A stretch of 64,000 nucleotides of DNA, taken from assembly GCF_016863275.1 (NCBI RefSeq), contig NZ_BOOO01000007.1:1-64000 (forward strand), in the 5' to 3' direction. The notes beneath the pieces were generated by a model. It searched no databases. It was not told the DNA's origin and was given only the letters and a program-made list of their open reading frames with translations. Positions 8,822-17,879 of this stretch are shown in pieces. Source of the DNA: Planotetraspora mira (GTDB lineage: Bacteria; Actinomycetota; Actinomycetes; Streptosporangiales; Streptosporangiaceae). The position numbers were made by a program, and so were the translations under genes. Numbering within the stretch: the first letter of the stretch is position 1; each line of letters opens with the position of its first letter.

Positions 8822-10074
8822 CCCGGATCAGCCGACGCGGGCTGCTCGGCCTCGGGGCCGCAGGCATCGCGGGCGTGGCCGCCGCCGGCGCCGGCGCCGT
8901 GGTGACCCGCTCGCTGATCGACGAGCCCGCGGCCCACGCCGCGTCGACGGCCGACCCGTTCCCGTTCTACGGCGCGCACCAGGCGGGCATCATCACCCCG
9001 GCCCAGGACCGGCTGCACTTCGTCGCGTTCGATGTGATCACCTCGGACCGCGCCGAACTTCTCGACCTGCTCCAGGACTGGACGTCCGCGGCCGCGCGGA
9101 TGACCCAGGGGAAGGACGCGGGGACGTTCGGCGCGGTCGGCGGGTCTCCCGAGGCACCGCCGGACGACACGGGCGAGGCCCTCGGCCTGCCCGCGTCAGG
9201 CCTGACCCTGACCGTCGGCTTCGGCCCGTCGCTGTTCGACAAGCGCTTCGGGCTGGCCGATCGCCGGCCCCCCGCGCTGGCCGACCTGCCGCCGTTCCCC
9301 GGAGAGAAGATCTCGGCCGACATCTCCGGTGGAGACATCTGCGTGCAGGCCTGCGCGCACGATCCGCAGGTGGCCGTGCACGCGATCCGCAACCTGGCCA
9401 GGATCGGGTTCGGCAGGGTGTCGGTCCGCTACTCGCAACTGGGCTTCGGCCGCACCTCCTCGACCTCCAGGGCGCAGGCGACTCCGCGCAACCTGATGGG
9501 GTTCAAGGACGGGACGGAGAACATCAAGCTCGAGGACACCTCGATGCTGACCGACCACGTCTGGGCGGCCTCCGGCGACGGGCCCGCGTGGATGGACGGC
9601 GGAAGCTACCTCGTCACCCGCAAGATCCGCATGCACATCGAGACCTGGGACCGGACGTCGCTCACCGAGCAGGAGTCGATCTTCGGGCGCGACAAGGGCA
9701 AGGGTGCCCCGCTCACCGGCAAGGACGAGTTCGACCAGCCCGACTTCGCGAAGACCGGCCCGGACGGCCTGCCCGTCATCGCCGCCGACGCCCACGTACG
9801 GCTGGCGCACCCGTCCATCCACGGCGGGGCCCGCCTGCTGCGACGCGGTTACAACTTCGTCGACGGGTCCGATGGCCTGGGACGGCTCGACGCCGGGTTG
9901 TTCTTCATGGCCTACCAGCGTGACCCGCGCAAACAGTTCGTCCCCATCCAGACGGAGCTCGCCGCCAAGGACTCGCTGAACGAATACATCCAGCACGTCT
10001 CCAGCGGCCTGTTCGCGTGCCCGCCGGGTGTCACCGACGGCGGCGATTTCTGGGGACGAACGCTGTTCGCGTGA
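8818..10074 (+). CDS. efeB: EfeB, Tat-exported DyP-type heme peroxidase
   Basis: A 418-residue dye-decolorising-type peroxidase. The N terminus has a twin-arginine signal (SRRGLLGLG, residues 5-13), so the protein is exported folded with heme. The family's distal motif GxxDG appears as GFKDG, with D231 the catalytic aspartate. The C-terminal region containing HPSIHGG and RRGYNF matches the heme-pocket region of DyP enzymes. EfeB oxidises ferrous iron or helps release heme iron in the EfeUOB system. GTG at 8818 overlaps the efeO stop. A weak hairpin follows at 10122-10140. Confidence 0.95.
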   Translation: MTRISRRGLLGLGAAGIAGVAAAGAGAVVTRSLIDEPAAHAASTADPFPFYGAHQAGIITPAQDRLHFVAFDVITSDRAELLDLLQDWTSAAARMTQGKDAGTFGAVGGSPEAPPDDTGEALGLPASGLTLTVGFGPSLFDKRFGLADRRPPALADLPPFPGEKISADISGGDICVQACAHDPQVAVHAIRNLARIGFGRVSVRYSQLGFGRTSSTSRAQATPRNLMGFKDGTENIKLEDTSMLTDHVWAASGDGPAWMDGGSYLVTRKIRMHIETWDRTSLTEQESIFGRDKGKGAPLTGKDEFDQPDFAKTGPDGLPVIAADAHVRLAHPSIHGGARLLRRGYNFVDGSDGLGRLDAGLFFMAYQRDPRKQFVPIQTELAAKDSLNEYIQHVSSGLFACPPGVTDGGDFWGRTLFA

Positions 10075-10121
10075 AACTCCAGTGAACGGCCGCTGAATTT
10101 CCCCTGCAGTTCCTTCCCTGG

Positions 10122-10140
10122 ACCGGTGTATTCCGGTTTT
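10122..10140 (+). terminator. Possible weak terminator after efeB
   Basis: A five-base stem (ACCGG/CCGGT) with a six-base loop is followed by three T residues, 48 bases past the efeB stop. It is short, so only a weak call. Confidence 0.35.
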
Positions 10141-10260
10141 CTCTGCTTATCCCGGCGTTATCCCGCAATCTCACGGCGATTCCCATGTGATCTCCGAGAC
10201 GGCTGAATAATCCGGGAGCCAGGCCGTACCGGCCTACGGGAGCGGGCGAAGGAACAACAA

Positions 10261-11376
10261 ATGAAGCGATGGATCGGCGTCGGACTGGCGCTGCTCCTCG
10301 GCGGGGCCGTCGTCGTGGCCCTCGTCCTGGGCGGCGGGGGAAACGGGGACGAGGGTGACGCGAAGGGTCTGAGGACGGTCCGCGGGGTGATCGGATCGGA
10401 GAAGAAGCCCTTCTTCGACGACCCGCAGGTCCAGGCGGCGTTCGCCAAGCACGGACTGCGGGTCGAGGTCGACACGGCCGGGTCGAGGCAGATCGCGACC
10501 TCGGTCGACCTCGGCAAATATGACTTCGCCTTCCCCTCCAGCGTCCCTGCCGCGGAGAAGATCAAGTCGGATCGGAAGGCCGCGCGCACGTTCTCGCCCT
10601 TCTATTCGCCGATGGCGATCGCCACCTTCGAGCCGATCGCGGACGTGCTGACGAAGGCGGGCGTGGTCCGCGACTCGGGCTCCGGCTACCAGGTGCTCGA
10701 TGTCAAGAAATATCTGGACATGGTCGCGAAGGGCACCCGGTGGGACGCCCTGCCGGGCAACACGGCCTACCCGGCGCGTAAGCGCGTCCTGCTCACCACC
10801 ACCGACGTGCGGACGTCCAACTCGGCCGCCATGTACCTGGCCATCACCAGCTACGTCGCGAACGGCGACGACGTCGTGAACTCCTCGGCGCAGACCACGA
10901 AGGTCGCCGAGACGATCTCCCCGTTGTTCCTCGACCAGGGCTACTCGGAGTCGTCGAGCGAGGCCCCGTTCGAGGACTACCTCGCGATGGGCGCGGGGAA
11001 GACGCCGATGGTCGTCATCTACGAGGCGCAGTACGCCTCCCATCTGTTCGCCGGCGACGGGGCCATCCGGCCGGACATGCGGCTGCTCTACCCGTCCCCG
11101 ACCGTGCTGAGCAAGCACACGCTCGTGCCGTTCAACGACGACGCCGCCGAGGTCGGCAGGCTGCTGCAGGAGGATCCGGAGTTCGCGCGGCTGGAGACGC
11201 GGTACGGCTTCCGCACCGCGGACCCGAAGGTCTTCGCGGACCTGGTGGCCTCGTCCAAGGCCGGGATACCCGGCAGCCTCGTCGACGTGGTCGAGCCGCC
11301 CACCTACGAACACCTGGAGCGGCTGATCTCCACCATCGAGCAGCGCTACCTGGCGAGCGGCAAGCCCTCCTCGTGA
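10261..11376 (+). CDS. Membrane-anchored extracellular binding-protein-like protein (TelA operon)
   Basis: A 371-residue protein with one N-terminal membrane anchor (residues 5-25) followed by a Gly/Asp linker and a large extracytoplasmic domain. The pattern VRGVIGSEKKPFF, the TAGSRQIATS segment and the alternating strands and helices resemble periplasmic binding proteins, such as type II solute-binding folds, but no ligand can be named. It is the first gene of a four-gene operon. TelA starts 27 bases downstream, then come a binding-protein/VWA lipoprotein and a small membrane protein. Its position suggests that it senses or captures something outside the cell for the TelA-linked system. Confidence 0.7.
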   Translation: MKRWIGVGLALLLGGAVVVALVLGGGGNGDEGDAKGLRTVRGVIGSEKKPFFDDPQVQAAFAKHGLRVEVDTAGSRQIATSVDLGKYDFAFPSSVPAAEKIKSDRKAARTFSPFYSPMAIATFEPIADVLTKAGVVRDSGSGYQVLDVKKYLDMVAKGTRWDALPGNTAYPARKRVLLTTTDVRTSNSAAMYLAITSYVANGDDVVNSSAQTTKVAETISPLFLDQGYSESSSEAPFEDYLAMGAGKTPMVVIYEAQYASHLFAGDGAIRPDMRLLYPSPTVLSKHTLVPFNDDAAEVGRLLQEDPEFARLETRYGFRTADPKVFADLVASSKAGIPGSLVDVVEPPTYEHLERLISTIEQRYLASGKPSS

Positions 11377-11402
11377 ACCACCCCCTAAAGGAGAACCGAA
11401 CA

Positions 11403-12569
11403 GTGTCCAACGACCTGGTGCTGACTCCGCCCGCTCCCGTGGCGGCGGTGCCGGCTGAGAAGGCGGCCACGATGTTGCCGCTGCCAGACGAGCGCGGCGC
11501 CGAACTGGCCCAGAAGGCGGCGGGATTCGCCGAGGAACTCGCCACGATCGACCCGCGGTCGCCCGAGTTCACCAAGAAGGTGCACGACATCTCCTCCATG
11601 GGCGACTCGGAGATCAGGGCGTCCTCACAGGTCGCCAACCGCATGCTGAAGCGCCCGGTCGCCGCGCTCGCCTCGGCCAAGGGCGAGGGCGCCGACGGCC
11701 AGGTCCAGGTGGCCAACCAGCTCGTGGCGCTACGCCGTACGATCGTGGACCTCGACCCCAAGCAGGCCGCCAGCGGGACGAAACGCCTGCTCGGCCTCAT
11801 CCCCTTCGGCGACAGGCTGCGCGACTACTTCGCGAAGTACCAGAGCGCGCAAAAGCACATCGACGACATCATCCGGGCCCTCAAGTCGGGGCAGGACGAG
11901 CTGCTCAAGGACAACGCCGCGATCGAGGGCGAGAAGGCGAACCTCTGGGAGTCGATGACCAAGCTGCAGGAGTACGCGGTGCTCGCGGCGGCGCTCGACT
12001 CGGCTCTGGAGCAGAAGATCAACGAGATCGAGCTGACCGACCAGGAGAAGGCGACGGCGCTGCGCTCGGACGCCCTGTTCGGCGTACGGCAGAAGCATCA
12101 GGACCTGCTCACCCAGCTCGCCGTCTCCGCGCAGGGATACCTGGCGCTCGATCTGATCCGCAAGAACAACCTCGAGCTCATCAAGGGCGTGGACCGCGCC
12201 ACGACCACGACCGTCTCGGCGCTGCGCACCGCCGTCACCGTCGCCCAGGCGCTGGCCAACCAGAAGCTCGTGCTCGACCAGATCTCCGCGCTGAACGCCA
12301 CGACCTCGGACCTGATCCTCGCCACCAGCGAGATGTTGAAGACCCAGGCCGGGCAGATCCAGACGCAGGCGGCCTCCACCTCGGTGGACATGGACGCGCT
12401 GCGCAAGGCGTTCGACAACATCTACTCGACCATGGACATGATCGACACGTTCAAGGCCAAGGCCGTGGAGAGCATGGCGGTCACGGTCGACAGCCTGACC
12501 CTGGAGATCGACCACGCCAAGACCTACCTGGAGCGGGCCCGCCGCGGCGACGAGGCGATCGGCTCATGA
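11403..12569 (+). CDS. telA: TelA-family toxic anion resistance protein
   Basis: A 388-residue soluble, largely helical protein of the TelA/KlaA family (PF05816). Typical segments are the LLGLIPFGDRLRDYF stretch near residue 125, the long coiled-coil-like middle, and the C-terminal DAIRK-like region (here VDMDALRKAFDNIY). GTG at 11403 is taken as start because AAAGGAG lies nine bases upstream; an in-frame ATG at 11373 overlaps the previous stop and lacks a site. TelA homologues were linked to tellurite resistance, but their biochemical role is not established. The stop overlaps the next ATG (ATGA at 12566-12569), so it is coupled to the VWA lipoprotein. Confidence 0.92.
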   Translation: MSNDLVLTPPAPVAAVPAEKAATMLPLPDERGAELAQKAAGFAEELATIDPRSPEFTKKVHDISSMGDSEIRASSQVANRMLKRPVAALASAKGEGADGQVQVANQLVALRRTIVDLDPKQAASGTKRLLGLIPFGDRLRDYFAKYQSAQKHIDDIIRALKSGQDELLKDNAAIEGEKANLWESMTKLQEYAVLAAALDSALEQKINEIELTDQEKATALRSDALFGVRQKHQDLLTQLAVSAQGYLALDLIRKNNLELIKGVDRATTTTVSALRTAVTVAQALANQKLVLDQISALNATTSDLILATSEMLKTQAGQIQTQAASTSVDMDALRKAFDNIYSTMDMIDTFKAKAVESMAVTVDSLTLEIDHAKTYLERARRGDEAIGS

Positions 12570-14152
12570 TCCGGTTCACGGGCAGGCGGATCGCCGCCGC
12601 CCTCCTCGCCGTGCTGATCACGGCGACAGCCGCCGCCTGCGGCGGCGACGACGGCGAAGCGGCGAACCAGGACGGGCCGGACGTCCTGCGCGTCCTCGCC
12701 GGCAGCGAGGTCAAGGACCTGGAACCACTGCTGAAGGAGGCCGCCGGGGCCGTCGGCGTCCGGGTGGCGCTGACCTACACCGGGACCCTCGACGGCGCCG
12801 AGATGGTCGCGAGCGGCGGCGCCGACGGCCACTATGACGCCACGTGGTTCTCCTCCAACCGCTACCTCTCGCTGATCGACGGGGCGCCCGCCCGGCTGTC
12901 GACGCAGACCAAGGTCATGGTCTCCCCCGTCCTGCTGGGGCTGAAGTCGAGCAAGGCCCACGCCCTCGGCTGGGACACCAAGCAGGTCACGTGGGCGGAC
13001 ATCGCGGCGGCGGCCAGGGAGAAGAAGTTCACGTTCGGCATGACCAACCCGGCGTCGTCCAACTCGGGCTTCTCCGCCCTGGTCGGGGTGACCGCCGCCC
13101 TCTCCGACGCGGGCGAGGCGCTGGACAAGGCGCAGATCGCGGCGGCGACGCCGAAGCTCAAGGAGTTCTTCTCCGCCCAGACCCTCACCGCGGGCTCGTC
13201 GGGCTGGCTGGCCGACGCGTACGCGAAGCAGGAGTCGGTCGACGGCCTGATCAACTACGAGTCGGTGCTGCTCGGCCTGGAGGGCAGGGTCAAGGAGCCG
13301 CTCACGATCATCTACCCGAGCGACGGCGTGGTGACCGCCGACTATCCGCTCACGCTCCTCGCCTCCTCCGCCAAGAAGGACCTGTACGGCAAGCTCGCCA
13401 CCTGGCTGCGCACGCCGGACGTCCAGCGGAAGATCATGACGACGACCTTCCGGCGGCCGATCGTGCCCGAGGTCCGGCCCGACCAGAGGTTCGGCTCGGC
13501 CCAGCTCGTGGAGCTGCCCTTCCCCAACCGGCGCAGCGCCGCCGACGAGCTGATCAGCGCGTACCTCAACCAGGTCCGCCGCCCCTCACGGACGCTCTTC
13601 GTCCTCGACACCTCCGGCTCGATGGGGGGTGACCGGATCGCGTCGCTCAAGCAGGCGCTCAGCACGCTGACCGGTGCGGACACCTCCGCGTCCGGGCAGT
13701 TCTCCCGGTTCCGCGACCGCGAGACCGTCACACTGCTGCCGTTCAACTCACACCCTGGCCTCCCGCGGACGTTCACCGTGCCGGAGACGAGTCCCGACCC
13801 GGTCCTGCGCCAGATCAGGTCGTACGGCGACAGCCTCGCCGCCGAGGGCGGCACCGCGATCTACGACAGCCTCAGGGCCGCCTACGACACGGTGGCGCTC
13901 CAACCGAGCGACGGCGACTTCACCTCGATCGTGCTGATGACCGACGGCGAGAACACCGACGGTTCGTCCTACGAGGACTTCGCCGCGTACTACGGCACGA
14001 CGCCGAAGAACGTCCGGACCTTCGTGGTCCTGTTCGGCGACAGCGACGTGGAGGAGATGGGCAAGGTGGCCGCCCTCACCGGCGGAGCCACCTTCGACGC
14101 CCGTGAGGGCTCTCTCTCGTCGGCGTTCAAGGAGATCCGTGGCTACCAGTGA
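12566..14152 (+). CDS. Binding-protein plus VWA-domain lipoprotein
   Basis: A 528-residue exported lipoprotein (lipobox TAAAC, C25). Residues about 38-325 have the layout of an extracellular solute-binding domain (LRVLAGSEVKDLEPLL, then the FGMTNPASSNSGFSAL segment seen in molybdate/sulfate-type binding folds). Residues about 340-525 are a von Willebrand A domain with an intact metal-ion-dependent adhesion site, DTSGS at 348-352, a TDGEN segment later and a conserved Thr. This fusion is a recognised actinobacterial family of unknown function that commonly neighbours telA. It overlaps both neighbours, and the operon spacing argues for one complex at the membrane. Confidence 0.85.
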   Translation: MIRFTGRRIAAALLAVLITATAAACGGDDGEAANQDGPDVLRVLAGSEVKDLEPLLKEAAGAVGVRVALTYTGTLDGAEMVASGGADGHYDATWFSSNRYLSLIDGAPARLSTQTKVMVSPVLLGLKSSKAHALGWDTKQVTWADIAAAAREKKFTFGMTNPASSNSGFSALVGVTAALSDAGEALDKAQIAAATPKLKEFFSAQTLTAGSSGWLADAYAKQESVDGLINYESVLLGLEGRVKEPLTIIYPSDGVVTADYPLTLLASSAKKDLYGKLATWLRTPDVQRKIMTTTFRRPIVPEVRPDQRFGSAQLVELPFPNRRSAADELISAYLNQVRRPSRTLFVLDTSGSMGGDRIASLKQALSTLTGADTSASGQFSRFRDRETVTLLPFNSHPGLPRTFTVPETSPDPVLRQIRSYGDSLAAEGGTAIYDSLRAAYDTVALQPSDGDFTSIVLMTDGENTDGSSYEDFAAYYGTTPKNVRTFVVLFGDSDVEEMGKVAALTGGATFDAREGSLSSAFKEIRGYQ

Positions 14153-14759
14153 CCGGATCCTCGGCTACCTCGGGTCGACGAAGAACATCGTCGGCTCGGG
14201 TCTGGCCATCGGCGGCCTCGTGCTGCACTTCCTCGGTCTGGCGGGCTCCCTGTGGCCCGTCGTCGTCGGCGGGCTGTACGGGGTCGGCGCGCTGCTGACG
14301 CCGCCCGACCGGGTGCGGCTGACGATCTCCCACGCGGAGGTCGAGACGAAACAGCTCCGGGCCGACCTCGACGCGCTCGTGTCCAAGGTGTCGGGCGCCA
14401 GGTTCCCCGAGGACGTCGTGGCCAGGGTGGAGGGGCTGGCCGGGATCCTGCGGGACATCCTGGCCAGGGCCGAGGCGCTCACGTCCTCCCCCGACCAGCT
14501 CCACGTGGTGTCCCAGGCGATCCGCGACTACCTCCCGACGAGCCTGGAGGCCTACGCGAACCTGCCCAGGTCGTACGCCCTGACTCGCCGGGGCGAGCGC
14601 GAGCGCAGTGCGCACGAGGAGCTGATCACCCAGCTCGACCTGCTGGACAAGGGTCTCGCCACCATCGCGGACGCCGTCTACAAGGGCGACGAGCAGGCGC
14701 TCAGGGACCAGGGCAGGTTCCTGCGGGACCGGTTCGGGGGCTCCCAGCTCGACCTGTGA
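14139..14759 (+). CDS. Small membrane protein at the end of the TelA operon
   Basis: A 206-residue protein read from GTG at 14139, which has AAGGAG five bases upstream and overlaps the previous gene by 14 bases. Two hydrophobic segments (about 17-35 and 37-53) anchor a cytoplasmic, mostly helical C-terminal domain (55-206) rich in charged residues. I do not recognise a named family. Its tight coupling makes it a probable membrane partner of TelA and the VWA lipoprotein. It converges on the PHP hydrolase gene with only 11 bases between the two stop codons and no visible terminator. Confidence 0.75.
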   Translation: MATSDRILGYLGSTKNIVGSGLAIGGLVLHFLGLAGSLWPVVVGGLYGVGALLTPPDRVRLTISHAEVETKQLRADLDALVSKVSGARFPEDVVARVEGLAGILRDILARAEALTSSPDQLHVVSQAIRDYLPTSLEAYANLPRSYALTRRGERERSAHEELITQLDLLDKGLATIADAVYKGDEQALRDQGRFLRDRFGGSQLDL

Positions 14760-14770
14760 CAGCCGGTGAA

Positions 14771-16750
14771 TCAGGGGTGCCGGTCAGACGTGATCGCCAG
14801 GCGCGCCGCGTAGACCGTGCGGGCCTTCTCGATGAGGTCGAGGTGGTCGTCGAGTTGCGCGGCGTCCTCCAGCCGGGCGTGACCGCTCACGAGGTCCTCC
14901 AGCAGGTCCAGCCACCTCATGCACCAGCGGACGTCCTCGGGCCGCGCGACGTGCCTGCACGCGACGTCGAGATAGACGGGGCTGGAGTGGGCGAACGTCT
15001 GCCCGTTCGCCGCCAGCGGGTGGCCGCGGCCCGTCGCCACCGCCACCACGTAGGTGGGGGCGTCCACGACCAGAGAGGTGACGAGCTCGCCTTCCGGACC
15101 GGCGGCGAGCACGCCGTCGGCCGTCCGGAGCTCCAGGCGTTCCACCCCGTGGCCGTTCGCCCGCGCCGTGATCGTCACGCGGTCGCCCGGAGACAGGTCG
15201 AGCGTCTCCCCAGGTTCGTTGCCGTCCACCGTCAGCTCGAGCCAGGGGCCGTTGGTGGCGAAGGTCCTGCCCTGCCGTACGGCACGGGCGAACGACTCGG
15301 CCGACAGGGGGCCGTCCGTACGGGCGTAGACCCGCTCCCAGCCGGGCGGGTTGGAGACCGTCTCCTGACGGGTGAAGGAGAGCATCGTGTCGGTGCCCGC
15401 GAGCGCGGCGAGCCGGTTGCCGGCGCCGATCAGCCTCCGGTAGACCTCCACGGTGCCGGACAGCTCGGAGAAGTGCAGGAGCTCCATGCCGTCCATCAGG
15501 CCGAGCGCGGCGTCGACGACGAGCGCCCGTCCCGAGCAGTTCCGCCGCCCGCCGGCGATGACGTCCTCCGGCGAGGCGACGGGCCCGTGAAACGGGTGGG
15601 CGTATCCGAGCACCGCGTTCAGCTCGCGCAGCTCGCCGCAGGCCGTGGCGTTGGGCGGCCAGTCGGGGGCGTCGGAGAAGCCGGTGTGATAGATCGACGG
15701 CGGCGCGGCCAGGCCGAAGGCGTGGACGTGCCCGAGCAGGTCGTTGCGGTATTCGACGCCCATGCGCGCGATGTGGGTGGCGTCCGACCACGGCAAATCG
15801 CGCCCGGCCCAGTGCTGGAGCGCCTCCCGGTCGTAGACGCGCTCGCCTGAGACGTTGCCCGCGACGAGGTTGAGCACGTGCAGGTCCTCGCCGTGCTGCG
15901 CCGCCGCCGCGTCGGCGGGTCCCGCGACCAGGTCGCCCGCCCAGTTGAGGTGGACGTGGAGGTCCGCGCCGTACCACCCGCGTGCGGCGGCGTCGAAGAT
16001 CCGCTCAGGCGTCAGCTCGACGAGCGTCTCGCACCATGCCCGCGGGGTCACGGTCACCTCCTCCGTGCCGTACTCCATGCCGCGGCCGACGCGGACGGTC
16101 AGCGGCTCGGCGGCCGGGACGTCGAGCACGAGGTCGTCACCATGGAAGAAGGGGATGCCGTGGTAGTCCCGCCGGCGGGGCGCCCCCTTCGGATACCACC
16201 CCTGCCCGCCCTCCGAGAGCACGGTCCAGCGGCACGGGAACCCGGCGCGCAACCGCAGCCTCGCGGGAACGGCGGCGCGTGTCAGGCCCGACAGGTCCAC
16301 CGCCTCACCGCCGACGGTCACGGTGGAGGAGTTCGTGGCCTCGAGCAACCTGGCGCCGCGCGGCCGGATCTCGTACGGCACGCCGTCGACGGTCACCACG
16401 ATCCCGGCGTCCAGCGCGGAGTCGACGAGCAGGATGACGGGCAGGGGGTCCGCGGACAGGACGGCGCCCACGGCAGAGGCCTCGAGCCGGTGCCCGTGCG
16501 CGGACAGCCTGAGCACCGTCAGCCCGCTGGGCACCCCGCCGTCGAGCACCCGGCGGAACGCCTCGCCGAGCTCGTCGAGCCCGTCCGGGGCGTCCATCCT
16601 GCCGGCCTCCTCGGGAAACCGGAGAAAGGGCATCAACCGCACGTAGGGCACCGGCGGCTCGCCCCAGGTGAGCCCGTGCTCGGCCAGAAGCGCCCGGTAC
16701 TCCTCCAGAGCCCGCGCGACCGGTGGCGGCGTCATCGGATCCTGATGCAT
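14771..16750 (-). CDS. CehA/McbA-family PHP-type metallohydrolase
   Basis: A 659-residue protein. The N-terminal half (1-250) is beta-rich and unassigned. From about 258 a PHP-like metal site begins with GADLHVHLNW (H265 and H267), and further His/Asp/Glu candidates appear in HVHAFGL, GYAHPFHG and ALAGTDT. This fits the CehA/McbA family, whose characterised members hydrolyse carbamate or ester pesticides. The natural substrate here is unknown. ATG at 16750 is chosen because GGGGAGG lies just upstream. No signal peptide is visible from this start. The gene stands alone, with an ATGCA-N4-TGCAT palindrome in its promoter region. Confidence 0.82.
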   Translation of the reverse strand: MHQDPMTPPPVARALEEYRALLAEHGLTWGEPPVPYVRLMPFLRFPEEAGRMDAPDGLDELGEAFRRVLDGGVPSGLTVLRLSAHGHRLEASAVGAVLSADPLPVILLVDSALDAGIVVTVDGVPYEIRPRGARLLEATNSSTVTVGGEAVDLSGLTRAAVPARLRLRAGFPCRWTVLSEGGQGWYPKGAPRRRDYHGIPFFHGDDLVLDVPAAEPLTVRVGRGMEYGTEEVTVTPRAWCETLVELTPERIFDAAARGWYGADLHVHLNWAGDLVAGPADAAAAQHGEDLHVLNLVAGNVSGERVYDREALQHWAGRDLPWSDATHIARMGVEYRNDLLGHVHAFGLAAPPSIYHTGFSDAPDWPPNATACGELRELNAVLGYAHPFHGPVASPEDVIAGGRRNCSGRALVVDAALGLMDGMELLHFSELSGTVEVYRRLIGAGNRLAALAGTDTMLSFTRQETVSNPPGWERVYARTDGPLSAESFARAVRQGRTFATNGPWLELTVDGNEPGETLDLSPGDRVTITARANGHGVERLELRTADGVLAAGPEGELVTSLVVDAPTYVVAVATGRGHPLAANGQTFAHSSPVYLDVACRHVARPEDVRWCMRWLDLLEDLVSGHARLEDAAQLDDHLDLIEKARTVYAARLAITSDRHP

Positions 16751-16810
16751 CGTGCCTCCCCGCTTCGACGACACCGCGATCGTCTCCGCAGGCGTTCTAC
16801 CTCGGCAAAT

Positions 16811-16824
16811 ATGCAATCGTGCAT
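16811..16824. promoter_or_regulatory. Palindromic operator candidate upstream of the PHP hydrolase
   Basis: ATGCA-ATCG-TGCAT is a perfect 5+4+5 palindrome in an AT-rich patch, 61 bases before the start of the leftward hydrolase gene. The position suits a repressor or activator site. The regulator is not encoded next to it. Confidence 0.45.
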
Positions 16825-16904
16825 TAAAGGGCAGGCGGGTAGGCATCTATACGACCGGGGAGTAAAGGTGATACCCCGAACGTCAATCGGTCCCCGCCGG
16901 GCGG

Positions 16905-17879
16905 CTATTCGGAGCGTGTTTCCCGGTCCGGCAGGAACGCCCCGAGGATGCGGTCGGCAGCCAGCGACGGGGTGAGAGTGCCGTCGAGCACCTGCCGCTC
17001 GATCGCGGGCGCGATGGGGGCGGCCTTCTCACCCAGCCGGGAGAGGAGCCGATCGCGGACGAGCGCCCAGGTCCACTCCACCTGCTGGCGGCTGCGCTTG
17101 GCCGCCAGGTCGACGCCCTCCTGATGGCGCACGACCTGGCTCCACAGCTCCTCGAGCCCGGCGCCGGTCATGCCGCTGCAGGTGAGGACGGGCGTGGACG
17201 AGCGCAGCAGCCGCAGGGCCCCGGCGAGCTCACTGGCCGCCTTGCGCGCGGCCAGTTCGTGCTCGCCGTCCGCCTTGTTGACCGCGATCACGTCGGCCAG
17301 CTCCAGGACGCCCTTCTTGATGCCCTGCAGCTGGTCACCCGTACGGGCGAGGGTGAGCAGGAGGAACGTGTCCACCATGTCGGCCACCGCGGTCTCGGAC
17401 TGGCCGACCCCGACGGTCTCGACGAGCACGATGTCGTACCCCGCCGCCTCGACGACGACCATCGCCTCCCGGGTGGCCGTGGCGACGCCGCCGAGGGTCC
17501 CCGCCGTCGGCGACGGGCGGATGAACGCGTTCTGGTCGGCCGAGAGCCTCCCCATGCGCGTCTTGTCACCGAGGATGCTGCCGCCCGAGCGTTTGGACGA
17601 CGGGTCGACCGCGAGCACGGCCACCCGGTGCCCCCGCGCGGTGAGGGAGGTGCCGAGCGCCTCGATGAAGGTGGACTTGCCGACGCCGGGAACGCCGGAG
17701 ACGCCCACCCTGCGGGCCTTCCCCGCGTGCGGCGTCAGCTCCACCAGGAGCCGCTGGGCGAGCTCCCGGTGGTCGGGCCTGGTCGACTCCACCAGAGTGA
17801 TCGCCCGGGCGATCCCGCGCCTGTCGCCCTTCAGCACGCCCCGGAGGTAGTCATCGTGCGTGGTCACGGAGGTCGTCAC
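16905..17879 (-). CDS. meaB: MeaB, methylmalonyl-CoA mutase-associated GTPase
   Basis: A 324-residue G3E-family GTPase (ArgK/MeaB). The P-loop is GVPGVGKST near residue 43, followed by [22 protein letters not shown], which contains the family's Mg-binding switch residues. [10 protein letters not shown] is the G3 region and NKAD is the G4 motif. MeaB gates cobalamin loading and protects methylmalonyl-CoA mutase from inactivation. GTG at 17879 overlaps the stop of the mutase large subunit (GTGA), which is diagnostic of coupling. It is the last gene of mutA-mutB-meaB. Confidence 0.95.
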   Translation of the reverse strand: MTTSVTTHDDYLRGVLKGDRRGIARAITLVESTRPDHRELAQRLLVELTPHAGKARRVGVSGVPGVGKSTFIEALGTSLTARGHRVAVLAVDPSSKRSGGSILGDKTRMGRLSADQNAFIRPSPTAGTLGGVATATREAMVVVEAAGYDIVLVETVGVGQSETAVADMVDTFLLLTLARTGDQLQGIKKGVLELADVIAVNKADGEHELAARKAASELAGALRLLRSSTPVLTCSGMTGAGLEELWSQVVRHQEGVDLAAKRSRQQVEWTWALVRDRLLSRLGEKAAPIAPAIERQVLDGTLTPSLAADRILGAFLPDRETRSE

